Positions 10,701-19,805 of a stretch of 61,112 nt of DNA are shown here, piece by piece. The notes below the pieces were generated by a model that saw only the letters and a list, made by a program, of their open reading frames with translations, was not told where the DNA came from and did no database searches. Each line of letters starts with the position of its first letter. The stretch's first letter is position 1. This DNA comes from an uncultured Gammaproteobacteria bacterium (lineage in GTDB: Bacteria > Pseudomonadota > Gammaproteobacteria > PS1 > Pseudothioglobaceae). The translations under genes and the position numbers were made by a program. The stretch covers positions 1-61,112 of the forward strand of contig CAJXOB010000006.1 in assembly GCA_913057955.1 (NCBI GenBank), in the 5' to 3' direction.

Positions 10701-11943
10701 TTCTATTAGAAATGAGTTAGGCCAGGTAAAAGAACGCTATAAACTGCCTTATGGAGCTATCGTTCACTTTAAAGATGGCGGAAAGGTGAAGGCTAAAGAT
10801 AAGATTGCTGATTGGGACCCGCATACTCATCCAATCATAGCTGAAAATTCTGGAAGAGTTTCGTTCATAGACTTTAGGGAAGGCTTAACAGCTGTTAAAA
10901 ATTCAGATCCATTGACTGGCTTAATATTCTGGGAAATAATTGAAGAGGCGGAAAGAACTTCAGCGGCAAAAGACATGAAGCCAATGATTCAATTGGTTGA
11001 TAAAAAAGATAAAAAATCTATATTGTCGACGCACTACTTGCCATCTGGAGTTAAAATAAACTTAGAGGATGGTCAGCTTATTGCTGCAGGATCAATACTT
11101 GCGAAGATTCCTAAAGCTGTTTCAAAAACAAGTGATATTACTGGTGGCTTGCCACGAGTTGCGGACTTGTTTGAAGCTCGTAAAGCTAAAGATCATGCAA
11201 TTCTAGCAGAAACTGCGGGCGTAATTAGTTTTGGAAGCCCTACAAAATCAAAAGTTCGCATGCTTATTACGAGTGATGAAGGCGATGTAACTGAGATGAT
11301 GATTCATCATTGGAGGGCAATTAATGTATTCGATGGTGAAACTGTTGAAAAAGGTGATGTGATCTCAGATGGACCATACAACCCGCATGATATTCTTCGT
11401 TTACTAGGTGTTGAAGCTTTAGCTAACTATATGGTTAGAGAGGTTCAAAATGTTTATCGACTTCAAGGTGTTAAGATTTCTGATAAGCATATTGAAGTAG
11501 TTGTTAAACAAATGCTTAGAAAAGTGGAAATTATTGATAATGGAGACTCTCATTATGTAAATGGAGAGACTGCTGAATTTGTTCACGTTGTAGAGAAAAA
11601 TAAGCAGTTAAAGGCGCAAAAGAAAGATGAAATTGTATTCCAAAGATTGTTAATGGGTATTACAAAGGCATCATTATCTACTGAGTCGTTTATTTCTGCT
11701 GCCTCTTTCCAAGAGACTACAAGAGTTCTTACTGAAGCCTCAATAACTGGAAGAGTGGATGATCTTAGAGGACTTAAAGAGAATGTAATTGTAGGAAGGC
11801 TAATTCCTGCAGGAACAGGCTTTAAACACCATCAGGAAAAGAGAAGAAAACGTATAGATGCCTCATTTATGCAAATGAATGATGCTGAGCAAGAACTTTC
11901 TGCCCAGTTGAGTGAAGTTGAGGTTGAAGCGAAAGAGTCATAA
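7753..11943 (+). CDS. rpoC: DNA-directed RNA polymerase subunit beta'
   Basis: This is the largest subunit of RNA polymerase and carries the catalytic Mg. It has 1396 residues. The N-terminal zinc ribbon uses Cys70, Cys72, Cys85 and Cys88. The catalytic motif NADFDGDQ starts at residue 459, with Asp461, Asp463 and Asp465. The trigger loop region contains [16 protein letters not shown]. The start is TTG 7753, chosen because the product then begins MKDLLQIL like other RpoC proteins and because AGGAG lies at 7742-7746. A strong terminator follows. Confidence 0.98.
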   Translation: MKDLLQILKQQNKEQDFDAIRVGLASPEKIRSWSFGEVKKPETINYRTFKPEREGLFCAKIFGPMKDFECLCGKYKRMKFRNVVCEKCGVEVTLSKVRRERMGHIELAAPVAHIWYLKSLPSRLGLLMDMTLKDIERVLYFEAFLVTDPGSTPLIKKQLLTEEMYFDALDQYGDDEFVAKMGAEAMQDVLAEMQLEKEAANLREDALNTKSQTKLKKINKRLKLVDSLIKSGNKPEWMVLNVLPILPPDLRPLVPLDGGRFATSDLNDLYRRVINRNNRLGRLLELDAPEIIVRNEKRMLQEAVDSLIDNGRRGRAVMGNNRRPLKSIADMIKGKQGRFRQNLLGKRVDYSGRSVIVCGPYLKLHQCGLPKKMALELFKPFIYNRLQANGLASTIKAAKKMVESEIPEVWDILEKVVHQHPVLLNRAPTLHRLGIQAFEPLLIEGKAIQLHPLVCTAFNADFDGDQMAVHVPLSEEAQLEARTLMLASNNILHLASGDPIIIPSQDVILGLYYMTREMVNQQGEGMIFANTNEALSAYDAKLVSLHAKIKLRVQDYEKGGSGYTPTSTRIVDTTIGRAIFSRILPKGLSFDLINEALTKKVVSNLIHVCYRSQELKETVIFADQMMYMGFEYSTKSGISFCSNDMIIPSEKAEMIEKANAQVKDVQQQFASGVVTNGERYNKVIDIWSRTSEEVAKAMMDKVGYEDITDAEGNTEKKPSFNSIYMMADSGARGSPAQIRQLAGMRGLMAKPDGSIIETPITSNFREGLNNMQYFISTHGARKGLADTALKTANSGYLTRRLVDVGQDLVVTEEDCGTKNGLVMKSVIDGGNVVQTLGTAVLGRVISEDILVPNTKKVFLEKDHLITLDDSDKINELGIEFIQVRSAITCELSYGVCASCYGNDMARGHKIGVGEAVGVIAAQSIGEPGTQLTMRTFHIGGAASSSTAVNSININTDGIVHFENMKSIKNANGDFVVVSRSSEASIRNELGQVKERYKLPYGAIVHFKDGGKVKAKDKIADWDPHTHPIIAENSGRVSFIDFREGLTAVKNSDPLTGLIFWEIIEEAERTSAAKDMKPMIQLVDKKDKKSILSTHYLPSGVKINLEDGQLIAAGSILAKIPKAVSKTSDITGGLPRVADLFEARKAKDHAILAETAGVISFGSPTKSKVRMLITSDEGDVTEMMIHHWRAINVFDGETVEKGDVISDGPYNPHDILRLLGVEALANYMVREVQNVYRLQGVKISDKHIEVVVKQMLRKVEIIDNGDSHYVNGETAEFVHVVEKNKQLKAQKKDEIVFQRLLMGITKASLSTESFISAASFQETTRVLTEASITGRVDDLRGLKENVIVGRLIPAGTGFKHHQEKRRKRIDASFMQMNDAEQELSAQLSEVEVEAKES

Positions 11944-11961
11944 GGTTAAATATAAAGTAAG

Positions 11962-12003
11962 GGCATTTCAATTTAGTTTTCTAAAATGAAATGCCTTTTT
12001 TTT
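11962..12003 (+). terminator. Strong intrinsic terminator after rpoC
   Basis: GGCATTTCAATTTAG (11962-11976) pairs with CTAAAATGAAATGCC (11981-11995), 14 of 15 positions, around a TTTT loop. Eight T residues follow at 11996-12003. It ends the ribosomal protein-polymerase operon before trpE. Confidence 0.93.
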
Positions 12004-12087
12004 ATTTTTTTCATAATTACTATGATCTCATGCTTGAAAGTCACATGATGAATTACTAATCGAAAGATTTCATAATCTGGGTAATGA

Positions 12088-12093
12088 TAAAAT
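12088..12093 (+). promoter_or_regulatory. Possible -10 element giving a near-leaderless trpE mRNA
   Basis: TAAAAT (12088-12093) lies six bases before the trpE ATG at 12100, and no Shine-Dalgarno sequence is visible between them. If this is the promoter, transcription would start at or beside the start codon. No good -35 hexamer is seen 17 bp upstream, so the site is tentative. There is also no trp leader peptide or attenuator. Confidence 0.35.
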
Positions 12094-12099
12094 ATACCC

Positions 12100-13554
12100 A
12101 TGAAAAAGTCACAATTCAATAATCTTGTTAATGAAGGTTTTAATCACATACCTCTTTCTAGGGAAGTTGTTGTTGATACAGCAACTCCTTTAGCTCTTTA
12201 TCTCAAGCTTGCTAATAATCCATATAGCTATTTTTTAGAGTCAGTTCAAGGTGGTGAAAAATGGGGGCGGTATTCATTTATTGGGTTGGCTTCTGAAACA
12301 GTCATTAAAGTGAATAACTATAAAATTCGAATTGAAAAAAATGGAAAATTAATTCAGGAACATGAAGTAGAAGACCCGCTTGTTTGGATTGAAGAGTATC
12401 AAAATCAATTTAAAGTTCCACAGCTAGACAACCTGCCAGATTTTAATGGTGGATTTGTTGGATATTTCGGGTATGAAATAGTTCGTTATATCGAACCAAA
12501 ACTAGCACATATTAATAAAACTGACGAGCTAAATGTTCCAGATATTTTATTGATGGTCTCAAATAATCTTTTGGTTGTTGATAATCTAACTAGCAAGGTA
12601 CATATAATTACTCATGTTAACCCTTGCGAAGATTCATTCGAAGGTGGCCTGTCGAAACTTAACCTAATAGAGAAAAATATTAAGAAGTCATTTGATTATC
12701 CATCTACCCCTTCCGAAAAAATTAAGTCAGAAGATTTTGTGTCAAGTTTTGGAAAGGAAAATTACATAAGCGCTGTTAAAAAAGTTCAAAAATATATTAA
12801 AGCTGGCGATGTTATGCAAGTAGTGCCATCACAGCGATTAAGCTGCATTTTTAAATCTAATCCTGTTGAATTGTACCGACAATTAAGGATACTTAATCCT
12901 TCGCCTTACATGTATTTTCTCAATTTAGATGATTTTGCTATAGTTGGCTCTTCTCCTGAAATATTAACTCGTGTGGATAACAATAATATTGCAACCATAA
13001 GGCCTATAGCTGGAACTAGATCGAGAGGAAAATCAGAGCAAGAAGATCTAAATCTTGAAAAAGATCTTTTGTCAGATGAAAAAGAAATTGCAGAGCATTT
13101 AATGTTGATTGATCTTGGCAGGAATGATTTAGGACGAATTGCCAAAACAGGAAGCGTAACTCTTACGGATAAAATGTTTATAGAGCGATATTCCCATGTT
13201 ATGCATATCGTTTCAAATGTGGAGTGTGAACTAAAAGATAACATGAGCTCTATTGATGTATTAAAGGCTACTTTTCCAGCAGGCACCTTAAGTGGCGCAC
13301 CAAAAGTTAGAGCAATGGAAATTATTGATGAAATTGAGGATTTAAAGCGTAATATCTATTCTGGTGCTATTGGTAATTTATCATGGCACGGCGGAATGGA
13401 TCTTGCAATTGCTATTAGAACAGCTGTTATTAAAGATCAACGACTCTATATACAAGCTGGAGCAGGAATTGTTTATGACTCTTTGCCAGAAATGGAGTGG
13501 CAAGAAACAATGGACAAAGCACAAGCTTTAATTAAGGCGGCTCAAAATATCTAG
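12100..13554 (+). CDS. trpE: Anthranilate synthase component I
   Basis: TrpE converts chorismate to anthranilate, the first step of tryptophan synthesis, using ammonia from the TrpG subunit. The 484-residue protein has the N-terminal regulatory domain (WGRYSFIGL near residue 57) and the C-terminal chorismate-utilising domain. Conserved motifs there include IAGTRSRGK, LSGAPKVRAMEIIDE and QAGAGIVYDS. No trpG lies beside it; the partner must be elsewhere. It stands alone between the rpoC terminator and dnaE. pabB is a related alternative, but the fit to TrpE throughout makes trpE better. Confidence 0.93.
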   Translation: MKKSQFNNLVNEGFNHIPLSREVVVDTATPLALYLKLANNPYSYFLESVQGGEKWGRYSFIGLASETVIKVNNYKIRIEKNGKLIQEHEVEDPLVWIEEYQNQFKVPQLDNLPDFNGGFVGYFGYEIVRYIEPKLAHINKTDELNVPDILLMVSNNLLVVDNLTSKVHIITHVNPCEDSFEGGLSKLNLIEKNIKKSFDYPSTPSEKIKSEDFVSSFGKENYISAVKKVQKYIKAGDVMQVVPSQRLSCIFKSNPVELYRQLRILNPSPYMYFLNLDDFAIVGSSPEILTRVDNNNIATIRPIAGTRSRGKSEQEDLNLEKDLLSDEKEIAEHLMLIDLGRNDLGRIAKTGSVTLTDKMFIERYSHVMHIVSNVECELKDNMSSIDVLKATFPAGTLSGAPKVRAMEIIDEIEDLKRNIYSGAIGNLSWHGGMDLAIAIRTAVIKDQRLYIQAGAGIVYDSLPEMEWQETMDKAQALIKAAQNI

Positions 13555-13672
13555 CTCATTCTTGATTCATTTTTTATAATTGAATTTTAGATATATAATT
13601 TTCAAAATGCTGAAAGTTAGTATTGAAATTGTTTGTAAAATGAATGAATAAACTTAAATTTTTTTCCTATAA

Positions 13673-16600
13673 ATGAGCTCTGTGGATTTTGTTCATCTTC
13701 AATGTCAAAGCGAATATTCTGTAAAGAATAGCTTAGTTCGTGTCTCAAAGCTCATAGATAGTGTTAAAGAGGCAGGCATGATGAGCGTCGCACTGACTGA
13801 TGATATGAGTCTTTTTTCTGCGATTAAATTTTATCAAAAAGCAACTTCTGCAGGCATTAAGCCAATTATTGGTGCAAAAATATCTGTAGATTTTGACTTA
13901 GGACATTATGATGTACTTTTGCTTTGTCAAAATCACGAAGGCTATCTAAATCTTTCTGAACTTATTTCTAAAGCCTACCTTAACGAACAGGGAATTTCAA
14001 TTGTTAGTGTTACAGAAGATCAATTGGCTTCTCATCAAAAAGGTTTGTTAATGATTTCTTCGCCAATTAGCTCAGATATATCTCAACTACTTTTGTCAGG
14101 TGAGTTCCAGCTTGCAGAGGATAAAGCCAAATATTGGAAATCTATTTTTAATGATAGATATTATATCTCTGCTCAAAGAACTGATAGACATTCAGATGAA
14201 AGCCTTCTTAATCTTACTATTGAATTGGGTTTGAAGGGAGATATTCCAGTTGTTGCGACTAATGATGTCCAGTTTTTAAAGAAAAGTGATTTTGATGCTC
14301 ACGAGGCTAGAATTTGCATTGCTGAAGGAGCATTACTAGATGATACTAGAAGATTAAAATTTTTTAGTGACAGTCAATACTTAAAGACTGCTGATGAAAT
14401 GTCAGAGTTATTTAAAGACTATCCTCAGCTTATAGAAAATGCAACTGAAGTGGCCAAAAGGTGTAACTTGCATTTTAAATTATTTGAAAAGAATTACCTT
14501 CCAGCCTTTCCAACTCCAAAAGGTAAGTTAATTGCTGAATTTTTTAGTGAAGAGTCAAATAAAGGCCTCCAAGCTAGACTTATAGGCCTCGATGTAGACG
14601 AAGAAAGTTATTTTGAAAGGTTAAATTTTGAATTATCAGTTATTTTAGAAATGGATTTTCCTGGTTACTTTTTAATCGTCTCTGATTTTATAAGATGGGC
14701 TAAAGAAAATGGAATTCCAGTTGGGCCTGGCAGAGGTTCAGGTGCTGGCTCTCTTGTCGCCTGGGCGCTTTCTATTACAAATGTAGACCCAATTCAGCAT
14801 GATCTTTTATTTGAGCGTTTTTTGAACCCAGAGCGAATTTCTATGCCTGATTTTGATATTGATTTTTGTACAGATCGTCGAGATGAAGTTATTGCATATG
14901 TTTCTAATAAGTATGGCTCCGAGAAGGTGTCACAAATCATTACTTATGGCACTATGGCAGCAAAGGGAGTAGTAAGAGATGTAGGTAGAGTATTGGGGCA
15001 CCCTTACGGCTTTAGTGATCAGATCTCTAAGATGATTCCAAATGAATTAAAAATGACGTTAGGCAAGGCCTTAGAAGACTCAAATGAGTTGAAAGCTAGA
15101 TATGATTCTGAAGAAAGCGTTTCAACATTGATTGATTTATCCCAAGATTTAGAAGGTCTTATTAGAAATGTTGGCACCCATGCAGGCGGCGTTGTTATTG
15201 CGCCAAGTAAAATTAGTGATTTTTGTCCAATTTATAAAGGATCTGACGAGTCAGATGTTGTTGTATCTCAATTTGATAAAGACGATGTCGAGGCTGTAGG
15301 GTTAGTTAAATTTGACTTTTTGGGGTTATCAAACCTAACTGTAATAGATAAAGCCGTAAAAATCATAGCCAAAAAAGGCTTAAGTGATGGTTTGATTGAT
15401 ATAGATAAACTTAGTCTTGATGATCCTAAAGTATTTAAGTTGCTTCAAGACTGTAACACTACAGGGGTTTTCCAGCTTGAATCGGATGGAATGCGTGGCT
15501 ATTTAAAAAAGCTTAAACCTGATTCTTTTGAAGATATTGTTGCCATGCTTGCTCTATATAGACCTGGCCCATTAGATGCTGGGATGGTAGATGACTATAT
15601 ACAGGTGAAACATGGTGCAAAAGTAAGGTATCCGCATGAGATGTTAGAGGAAATTTTAAGACCGACAAACGGAGTATTTCTTTATCAAGAGCAAGTAATG
15701 AAATCTGCTCAAGTTATGGCTGGATACTCTTTGGGTGGGGCAGATATTTTACGGCGCGCGATGGGCAAGAAAAAAGTTGAAGAAATGGAGCAGCAGCGTG
15801 AAGTATTTATAAAAGGGGCTGCTGAAAAAAATATAGAAGAGAGTAAGGCAAATGAAATTTTTGACCTAATTGATAAGTTTTCAGGATATGGGTTTAATAA
15901 GTCTCACTCTGTAGCATATGCTTACATCTCATATCAGACAGCTTGGTTAAAGGCTCACTATCCAGCACCATTTATGGCTGCTGTGTTGTCAGGAGGAATT
16001 GACGACACTGACCGTGTCGCATTTACTGTTAGTGAGACTAAGAAAAATGGTGTTATAGTTATGGCGCCAGATATTAATCAATCTGAATATGAATTCAGTA
16101 TCACTGATAATAAGACTATAGTATATGGCCTAGGCGCTATCAAAGGGGTTGGAGAGGCTCTTGTTAAAGAGATAGTTTTAGAGAGAGAAAAAAATGGATA
16201 CTATTCTGATATTTTTGATTTGTGTTTCAGAATAGAAAAAAAGTTTTTAAACCGAAGAGCTATTGAAGCTCTAATTTATAGTGGAGCTTTTGATTTGTTT
16301 GATATAAAAAGAGCTACATTAATTGCAACTTACCCAAGAGCTGTTAGACAGGCAGAGCAAAGACAAAGTGATTCATCAAAAGGACAAAATAGTCTTTTTT
16401 CAGAAGTTGATAGCCATACTGAATATGAAAAAAATTATATAAAAGGGGAATTTTTATCATTTAAAAATGTAATGAAATTTGAAAAAAATGTAATGGGGTA
16501 TTACCTGGATCGTCATCCAACAGATTGGTATAAATCGGATTTAAAATCAATAGTATGTTCGTTACCAAAAGATATCGTATTTAGAAATAATCGAGAAGTC

Positions 16601-17083
16601 AGAGTTCTTTCATTAATTTCTGACATTGTGTATAGAAATACCAGAAAAGGACAAATGGCTAGTTTAACTATTGAAGATGGAGAGAAAAGAATCAATGCAG
16701 TTGTATTTGCACAAAAACTTGCAGAAAATAGCGAGCATATATTATTAGATGAAGTTGTTGTAGTGTCTGGAAAAGTTAATAAGGATTTCAGAGAGCAGTG
16801 GCAGGTTGTAGTAGACCGAATAGATCCAGTGGATAAGGTGCAAATAAAATATGCTAAATGTCTCAAAATTAAACTAACTGAAAAAAACAAAAATGAGTAT
16901 ATAAGATTGTGTGAATTATTAAAGAAATATCAAGGTAAGTGTCCTGTGATTATTGAGTATCAGTCCACGAATTCATCTGGAAATATTCCTCTTTCTAAGG
17001 AATTTGACGTTTCATTGAATCGAGAATTTCTGGATGAAATTGAGAGAAAATTTGGTAATGGAAAATATAAAATTCAATATTAA
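13673..17083 (+). CDS. dnaE: DNA polymerase III subunit alpha
   Basis: This is the catalytic subunit of the replicative polymerase. The 1136-residue protein has an N-terminal PHP domain, the palm motifs GPGRGSGAGSLVAWAL and PDFDIDFCTDRRDEV with the catalytic Asp residues, and a helix-hairpin-helix and OB fold toward the C terminus. The C-terminal part after about residue 900 is somewhat divergent. The start ATG 13673 directly follows TATAA with no Shine-Dalgarno sequence. The usual Proteobacterial neighbours (lpxB, rnhB, accA) are not here. Confidence 0.97.
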   Translation: MSSVDFVHLQCQSEYSVKNSLVRVSKLIDSVKEAGMMSVALTDDMSLFSAIKFYQKATSAGIKPIIGAKISVDFDLGHYDVLLLCQNHEGYLNLSELISKAYLNEQGISIVSVTEDQLASHQKGLLMISSPISSDISQLLLSGEFQLAEDKAKYWKSIFNDRYYISAQRTDRHSDESLLNLTIELGLKGDIPVVATNDVQFLKKSDFDAHEARICIAEGALLDDTRRLKFFSDSQYLKTADEMSELFKDYPQLIENATEVAKRCNLHFKLFEKNYLPAFPTPKGKLIAEFFSEESNKGLQARLIGLDVDEESYFERLNFELSVILEMDFPGYFLIVSDFIRWAKENGIPVGPGRGSGAGSLVAWALSITNVDPIQHDLLFERFLNPERISMPDFDIDFCTDRRDEVIAYVSNKYGSEKVSQIITYGTMAAKGVVRDVGRVLGHPYGFSDQISKMIPNELKMTLGKALEDSNELKARYDSEESVSTLIDLSQDLEGLIRNVGTHAGGVVIAPSKISDFCPIYKGSDESDVVVSQFDKDDVEAVGLVKFDFLGLSNLTVIDKAVKIIAKKGLSDGLIDIDKLSLDDPKVFKLLQDCNTTGVFQLESDGMRGYLKKLKPDSFEDIVAMLALYRPGPLDAGMVDDYIQVKHGAKVRYPHEMLEEILRPTNGVFLYQEQVMKSAQVMAGYSLGGADILRRAMGKKKVEEMEQQREVFIKGAAEKNIEESKANEIFDLIDKFSGYGFNKSHSVAYAYISYQTAWLKAHYPAPFMAAVLSGGIDDTDRVAFTVSETKKNGVIVMAPDINQSEYEFSITDNKTIVYGLGAIKGVGEALVKEIVLEREKNGYYSDIFDLCFRIEKKFLNRRAIEALIYSGAFDLFDIKRATLIATYPRAVRQAEQRQSDSSKGQNSLFSEVDSHTEYEKNYIKGEFLSFKNVMKFEKNVMGYYLDRHPTDWYKSDLKSIVCSLPKDIVFRNNREVRVLSLISDIVYRNTRKGQMASLTIEDGEKRINAVVFAQKLAENSEHILLDEVVVVSGKVNKDFREQWQVVVDRIDPVDKVQIKYAKCLKIKLTEKNKNEYIRLCELLKKYQGKCPVIIEYQSTNSSGNIPLSKEFDVSLNREFLDEIERKFGNGKYKIQY

Positions 17084-17523
17084 ATAAAAACTGCAATCAT
17101 CTTTAATTAGAGGCATAAAGGGCTGTATTAAAGCCTTAATAAAGATAAATTTATTGTAAGATTTAAATGCACTATTTATATTAAATGCAGCCAAAAATAA
17201 ATATTTTAATCAGCGCTTGGATAGATGGGAAAATTTTAGTATTTAGCCTTCAAAGCCCACTCCATAAGGAAAATTCTTCAAAAGTTATCCGCGAATTAAG
17301 AATTAAGTAAATTACCTTCTTAAGTTGAAATAATTTCATAAATTGAAAAAAATATAAGTCACTGATTTATAACAAAAAAATTGATGTGATTATTTATTAA
17401 CCAAAACCATAGAATTTGTTAGTCTAAAGCTTGATTTATGCCTAAATTTTGAGATATCAACAGAGTTATCCACAGTTTTGTGGGTAAGTCGGATAGCCCT
17501 TGATTTATAAGCATTTATAGCAA
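17084..17523. other. 440-bp gene-free gap between convergent dnaE and coaBC
   Basis: This is the longest non-coding stretch in the window and is strongly AT-rich on its right side. A 40-codon open frame at 17185-17307 has no ribosome binding site and no recognisable protein, so I do not call it a gene. An imperfect GGGCT/AGCC hairpin near 17117-17136 has no T-run. The notable content is the inverted pair of DnaA-box-like sequences at 17466-17487, plus a weaker TTATCCGCG at 17286-17294. I see no RNA gene. Confidence 0.6.
17466..17487. promoter_or_regulatory. Inverted pair of DnaA-box-like sequences
   Basis: TTATCCACA (17466-17474) is a perfect match to the E. coli high-affinity DnaA box. After GTTT it is followed by TGTGGGTAA (17479-17487), the same box on the other strand with one change. 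The pair could also form a hairpin. DnaA binding is known to need about this consensus; use as an origin, titration site or regulatory site here is inference. Confidence 0.5.
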
Positions 17524-18717
17524 TTAGAAAAAATATTTTGTAACTTTTTTTATTATTTTTTCTGCAATAATTTGTTTACTATTTATATCTATTTTCTCAG
17601 TTTTTTCTTGTGATATAAAGTGAACCTCATTCTCATCTGAATTCAGTCCAATTTCAGTGTTCGAAATGTCATTTAAGATTATGGCATCACATTTCTTGAT
17701 CTCTAGCTTAGCTGATGCATTGGCTATAAAATTTTCAGTTTCAGCTGCAAACCCTATGCAGATTGGTTTATTTTTAAGTTTACAAACACTCTCTAAAATA
17801 TCTTTGTTTCTTGTGAGCTCTATTGAAGTTAAATTGCTATCTTTTTTAATTTTATTTTGACTTATATTTGTAGGCCTAAAGTCTGCAACTGCAGCACAAC
17901 TGATAAATAAATCTTGAGAGTTTATTTTTTTCATTACTGCGTCGTACATTTCATCTGCACTTGTTATATAGGTTATGTTAGCTCTTTTTTCCACATCAAC
18001 TGATATTGATCCAACTATTAACGTTGTTTCTGCTCCTGCTTGGATGCACGCATGAGCAAGTGCCATGCCCATTTTCCCGCTGCTATGATTCGATATATAC
18101 CTCACTGGGTCTATTGCTTCAATAGTGCCGCCTATTGTAATTAAAACCTTTTTACCGCCAAGAGTGCTATTTGAAAAGAGATTTGCAACTTGTTTTGCAA
18201 TTTCTATTGGCTCGGCTAGCCTACCTTCGCCTACATCACCGCAAGCTTGTTCCCCAAACCCAGGCTCAATGGTAACTACTCCTCTATTACTAAGTATTTT
18301 AAGGTTTTCCTTAATTGCTTTTGATGCAAACATTTGCTGGTTCATTGATGGAGCTATTAGTACAGATGCATTGGTTGCAAGAATAACTGTAGACAGTAAA
18401 TCATCCGCCTTACCATGACAAAGTCTAGCTATCGTATTTGCTGATGCTGGCGCTATGATAACTGCATCAGCCCATTTCGCGAGCTCAATGTGACCCATAG
18501 CAAGTTCTGCTTCTTTATCCCAAAGGTTGTCATGAACTTTATTTTTTGAAATTGTTTGTAGTGATAGTTCGCTAACAAACTCTCTTCCCCCGCTTGTAAT
18601 TATCACTTTTACTTCTGCGCCTAAATCTTGCAACCTTCTAACGATGTCAGGAGATTTGTAGGCGGCAATTGAGCCACTAACGCCTAGTAAAATTCTTTTG
18701 TTTGTTAAGTTATTCAT
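17524..18717 (-). CDS. coaBC: Bifunctional phosphopantothenoylcysteine decarboxylase/phosphopantothenate-cysteine ligase
   Basis: CoaBC carries out two steps of coenzyme A synthesis. The N-terminal flavin-dependent CoaC half (about 1-185) shows GVSGSIAAYKSPDIVRRL, the active-site region GHIELAKWADAVIIAPASAN, and APSMNQQM. The C-terminal CoaB half shows ITIGGTIEAIDPVRYISNHS and SGKMG. The 397-residue length fits the fused form. It overlaps the upstream ribD stop by 4 bp (ATGA), so the two are translationally coupled although they belong to different cofactor pathways. Confidence 0.96.
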   Translation of the reverse strand: MNNLTNKRILLGVSGSIAAYKSPDIVRRLQDLGAEVKVIITSGGREFVSELSLQTISKNKVHDNLWDKEAELAMGHIELAKWADAVIIAPASANTIARLCHGKADDLLSTVILATNASVLIAPSMNQQMFASKAIKENLKILSNRGVVTIEPGFGEQACGDVGEGRLAEPIEIAKQVANLFSNSTLGGKKVLITIGGTIEAIDPVRYISNHSSGKMGMALAHACIQAGAETTLIVGSISVDVEKRANITYITSADEMYDAVMKKINSQDLFISCAAVADFRPTNISQNKIKKDSNLTSIELTRNKDILESVCKLKNKPICIGFAAETENFIANASAKLEIKKCDAIILNDISNTEIGLNSDENEVHFISQEKTEKIDINSKQIIAEKIIKKVTKYFF

Positions 18718-19757
18718 ATGACAGTTGCTCTAATTTTAATGTCACTCTCTATTTGACTAAGTTCAACAATATTAAGCTTAATTTTGTCAGACATTTTTTT
18801 TAAAGGAATTTCTATCATTGGATTAGCATCACTTCCAAGTATTAATGGTGCAGTATAGATAATAAACTCGTCAATTAGCCCTGCCTCTGTCATTGCTCCA
18901 TTAAGTCCGCTACCTGCCTCTAGAAGTAAATTATTAATTCCCATCTCTCCAAGTTTAATAAGTACCAATTTTAGATCTAACTTTCCGTTAGGAAGGATTT
19001 CTGAATTAGTATTATTTAAAACAAGTGTCTCGGCATCAGATGAAAAAATATTGAGAGATTTATCAGTAATAGCATTATTACTGTCAATCACAACACGAAG
19101 GGGTGTTGAGTCTTCTTTCTCCATTCTAACAGTCATCATCGGATTGTCACTTTTTATCGTACCTGAGCCTGTCATGATAGCTTGATTTAAGCTCCGCAAT
19201 AATTGAACATCTTCTCGAGATGCTTCAGAAGTGATCCATTTGCTCTCACCATTTTTCATTGCAGTTCTTCCATCTAAGCTCATTGCAATTTTTGAGGTTA
19301 CAAATGGTAAGCCAGTCTGCATTCTTTTGATAAAGCCACGATTAATTTCATTTGCTTCTTTTTCGAGCAATCCAACTTCAACCTCGATGCCGCTATCTTG
19401 AAGTATCTTGATCCCTCTTCCAGAAACTAATGGATTGGGATCAAGCATTGCAATAAAAACTTTCTTCACACCTGCTTTAATAAGTGCTTCAGAGCAAGGC
19501 GGCGTCTTGCCAAAATGTGAGCATGGCTCAAGTGTAATATATACTCTAGTATTTTCACCCTTATGGTTAATATGCCTCAAAGCGTTGACCTCTGCATGGG
19601 CACCCCCATAAAAGCGATGGTAGTCTTGGGCAATAATTTTTCCATCAAGAGTAATGACGCATCCCACCATTGGATTTGCACCAACAGCTGTGCGACCAAA
19701 CTGAGAAAGTTTGAGTGCAAGAGCCATACATTCTGTATCTTGATGAGTGAAAGCCAT
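18714..19757 (-). CDS. ribD: Bifunctional riboflavin deaminase/reductase RibD
   Basis: RibD performs the second and third steps of riboflavin synthesis. The N-terminal deaminase domain has the zinc motif HAEVNAL and PCSHFGKTPPC. The C-terminal reductase domain begins near residue 145 with KIAMSLDGRTAM. I start the gene at ATG 19757 (347 residues, MAFTHQDTECMALALKLS). The longer frame to 19826 would run into recA and adds an unrelated hydrophobic tail. It is divergent from recA across only 48 bp. No FMN riboswitch is visible. Confidence 0.94.
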   Translation of the reverse strand: MAFTHQDTECMALALKLSQFGRTAVGANPMVGCVITLDGKIIAQDYHRFYGGAHAEVNALRHINHKGENTRVYITLEPCSHFGKTPPCSEALIKAGVKKVFIAMLDPNPLVSGRGIKILQDSGIEVEVGLLEKEANEINRGFIKRMQTGLPFVTSKIAMSLDGRTAMKNGESKWITSEASREDVQLLRSLNQAIMTGSGTIKSDNPMMTVRMEKEDSTPLRVVIDSNNAITDKSLNIFSSDAETLVLNNTNSEILPNGKLDLKLVLIKLGEMGINNLLLEAGSGLNGAMTEAGLIDEFIIYTAPLILGSDANPMIEIPLKKMSDKIKLNIVELSQIESDIKIRATVI

Positions 19758-19805
19758 TATAATAATTGTATATAAATATATTATCATTTTACGCGGGAGA
19801 ACGGA

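Noticed and set aside
17185..17307. 40-codon ORF after dnaE
   Set aside because: It has no ribosome binding site, no recognisable domain and ordinary AT-rich composition; chance is a sufficient explanation.
17466..17487. Terminator for dnaE or coaBC
   Set aside because: The DnaA-box pair can form a hairpin, but no T-run follows on either strand.
17084..17523. Classic chromosomal origin or dif site
   Set aside because: Only one good DnaA box pair is present, the flanking genes converge, dnaA/dnaN/gyrB are absent, and no dif-like 28-mer was seen. I kept only the DnaA-box observation.
19758..19805. Possible LexA box in the recA/ribD promoter region (TGTATATAAATATATTA)
   Set aside because: It resembles the centre of the E. 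coli SOS box, but the required CTG and CAG ends are missing, and such AT runs are expected in this genome.
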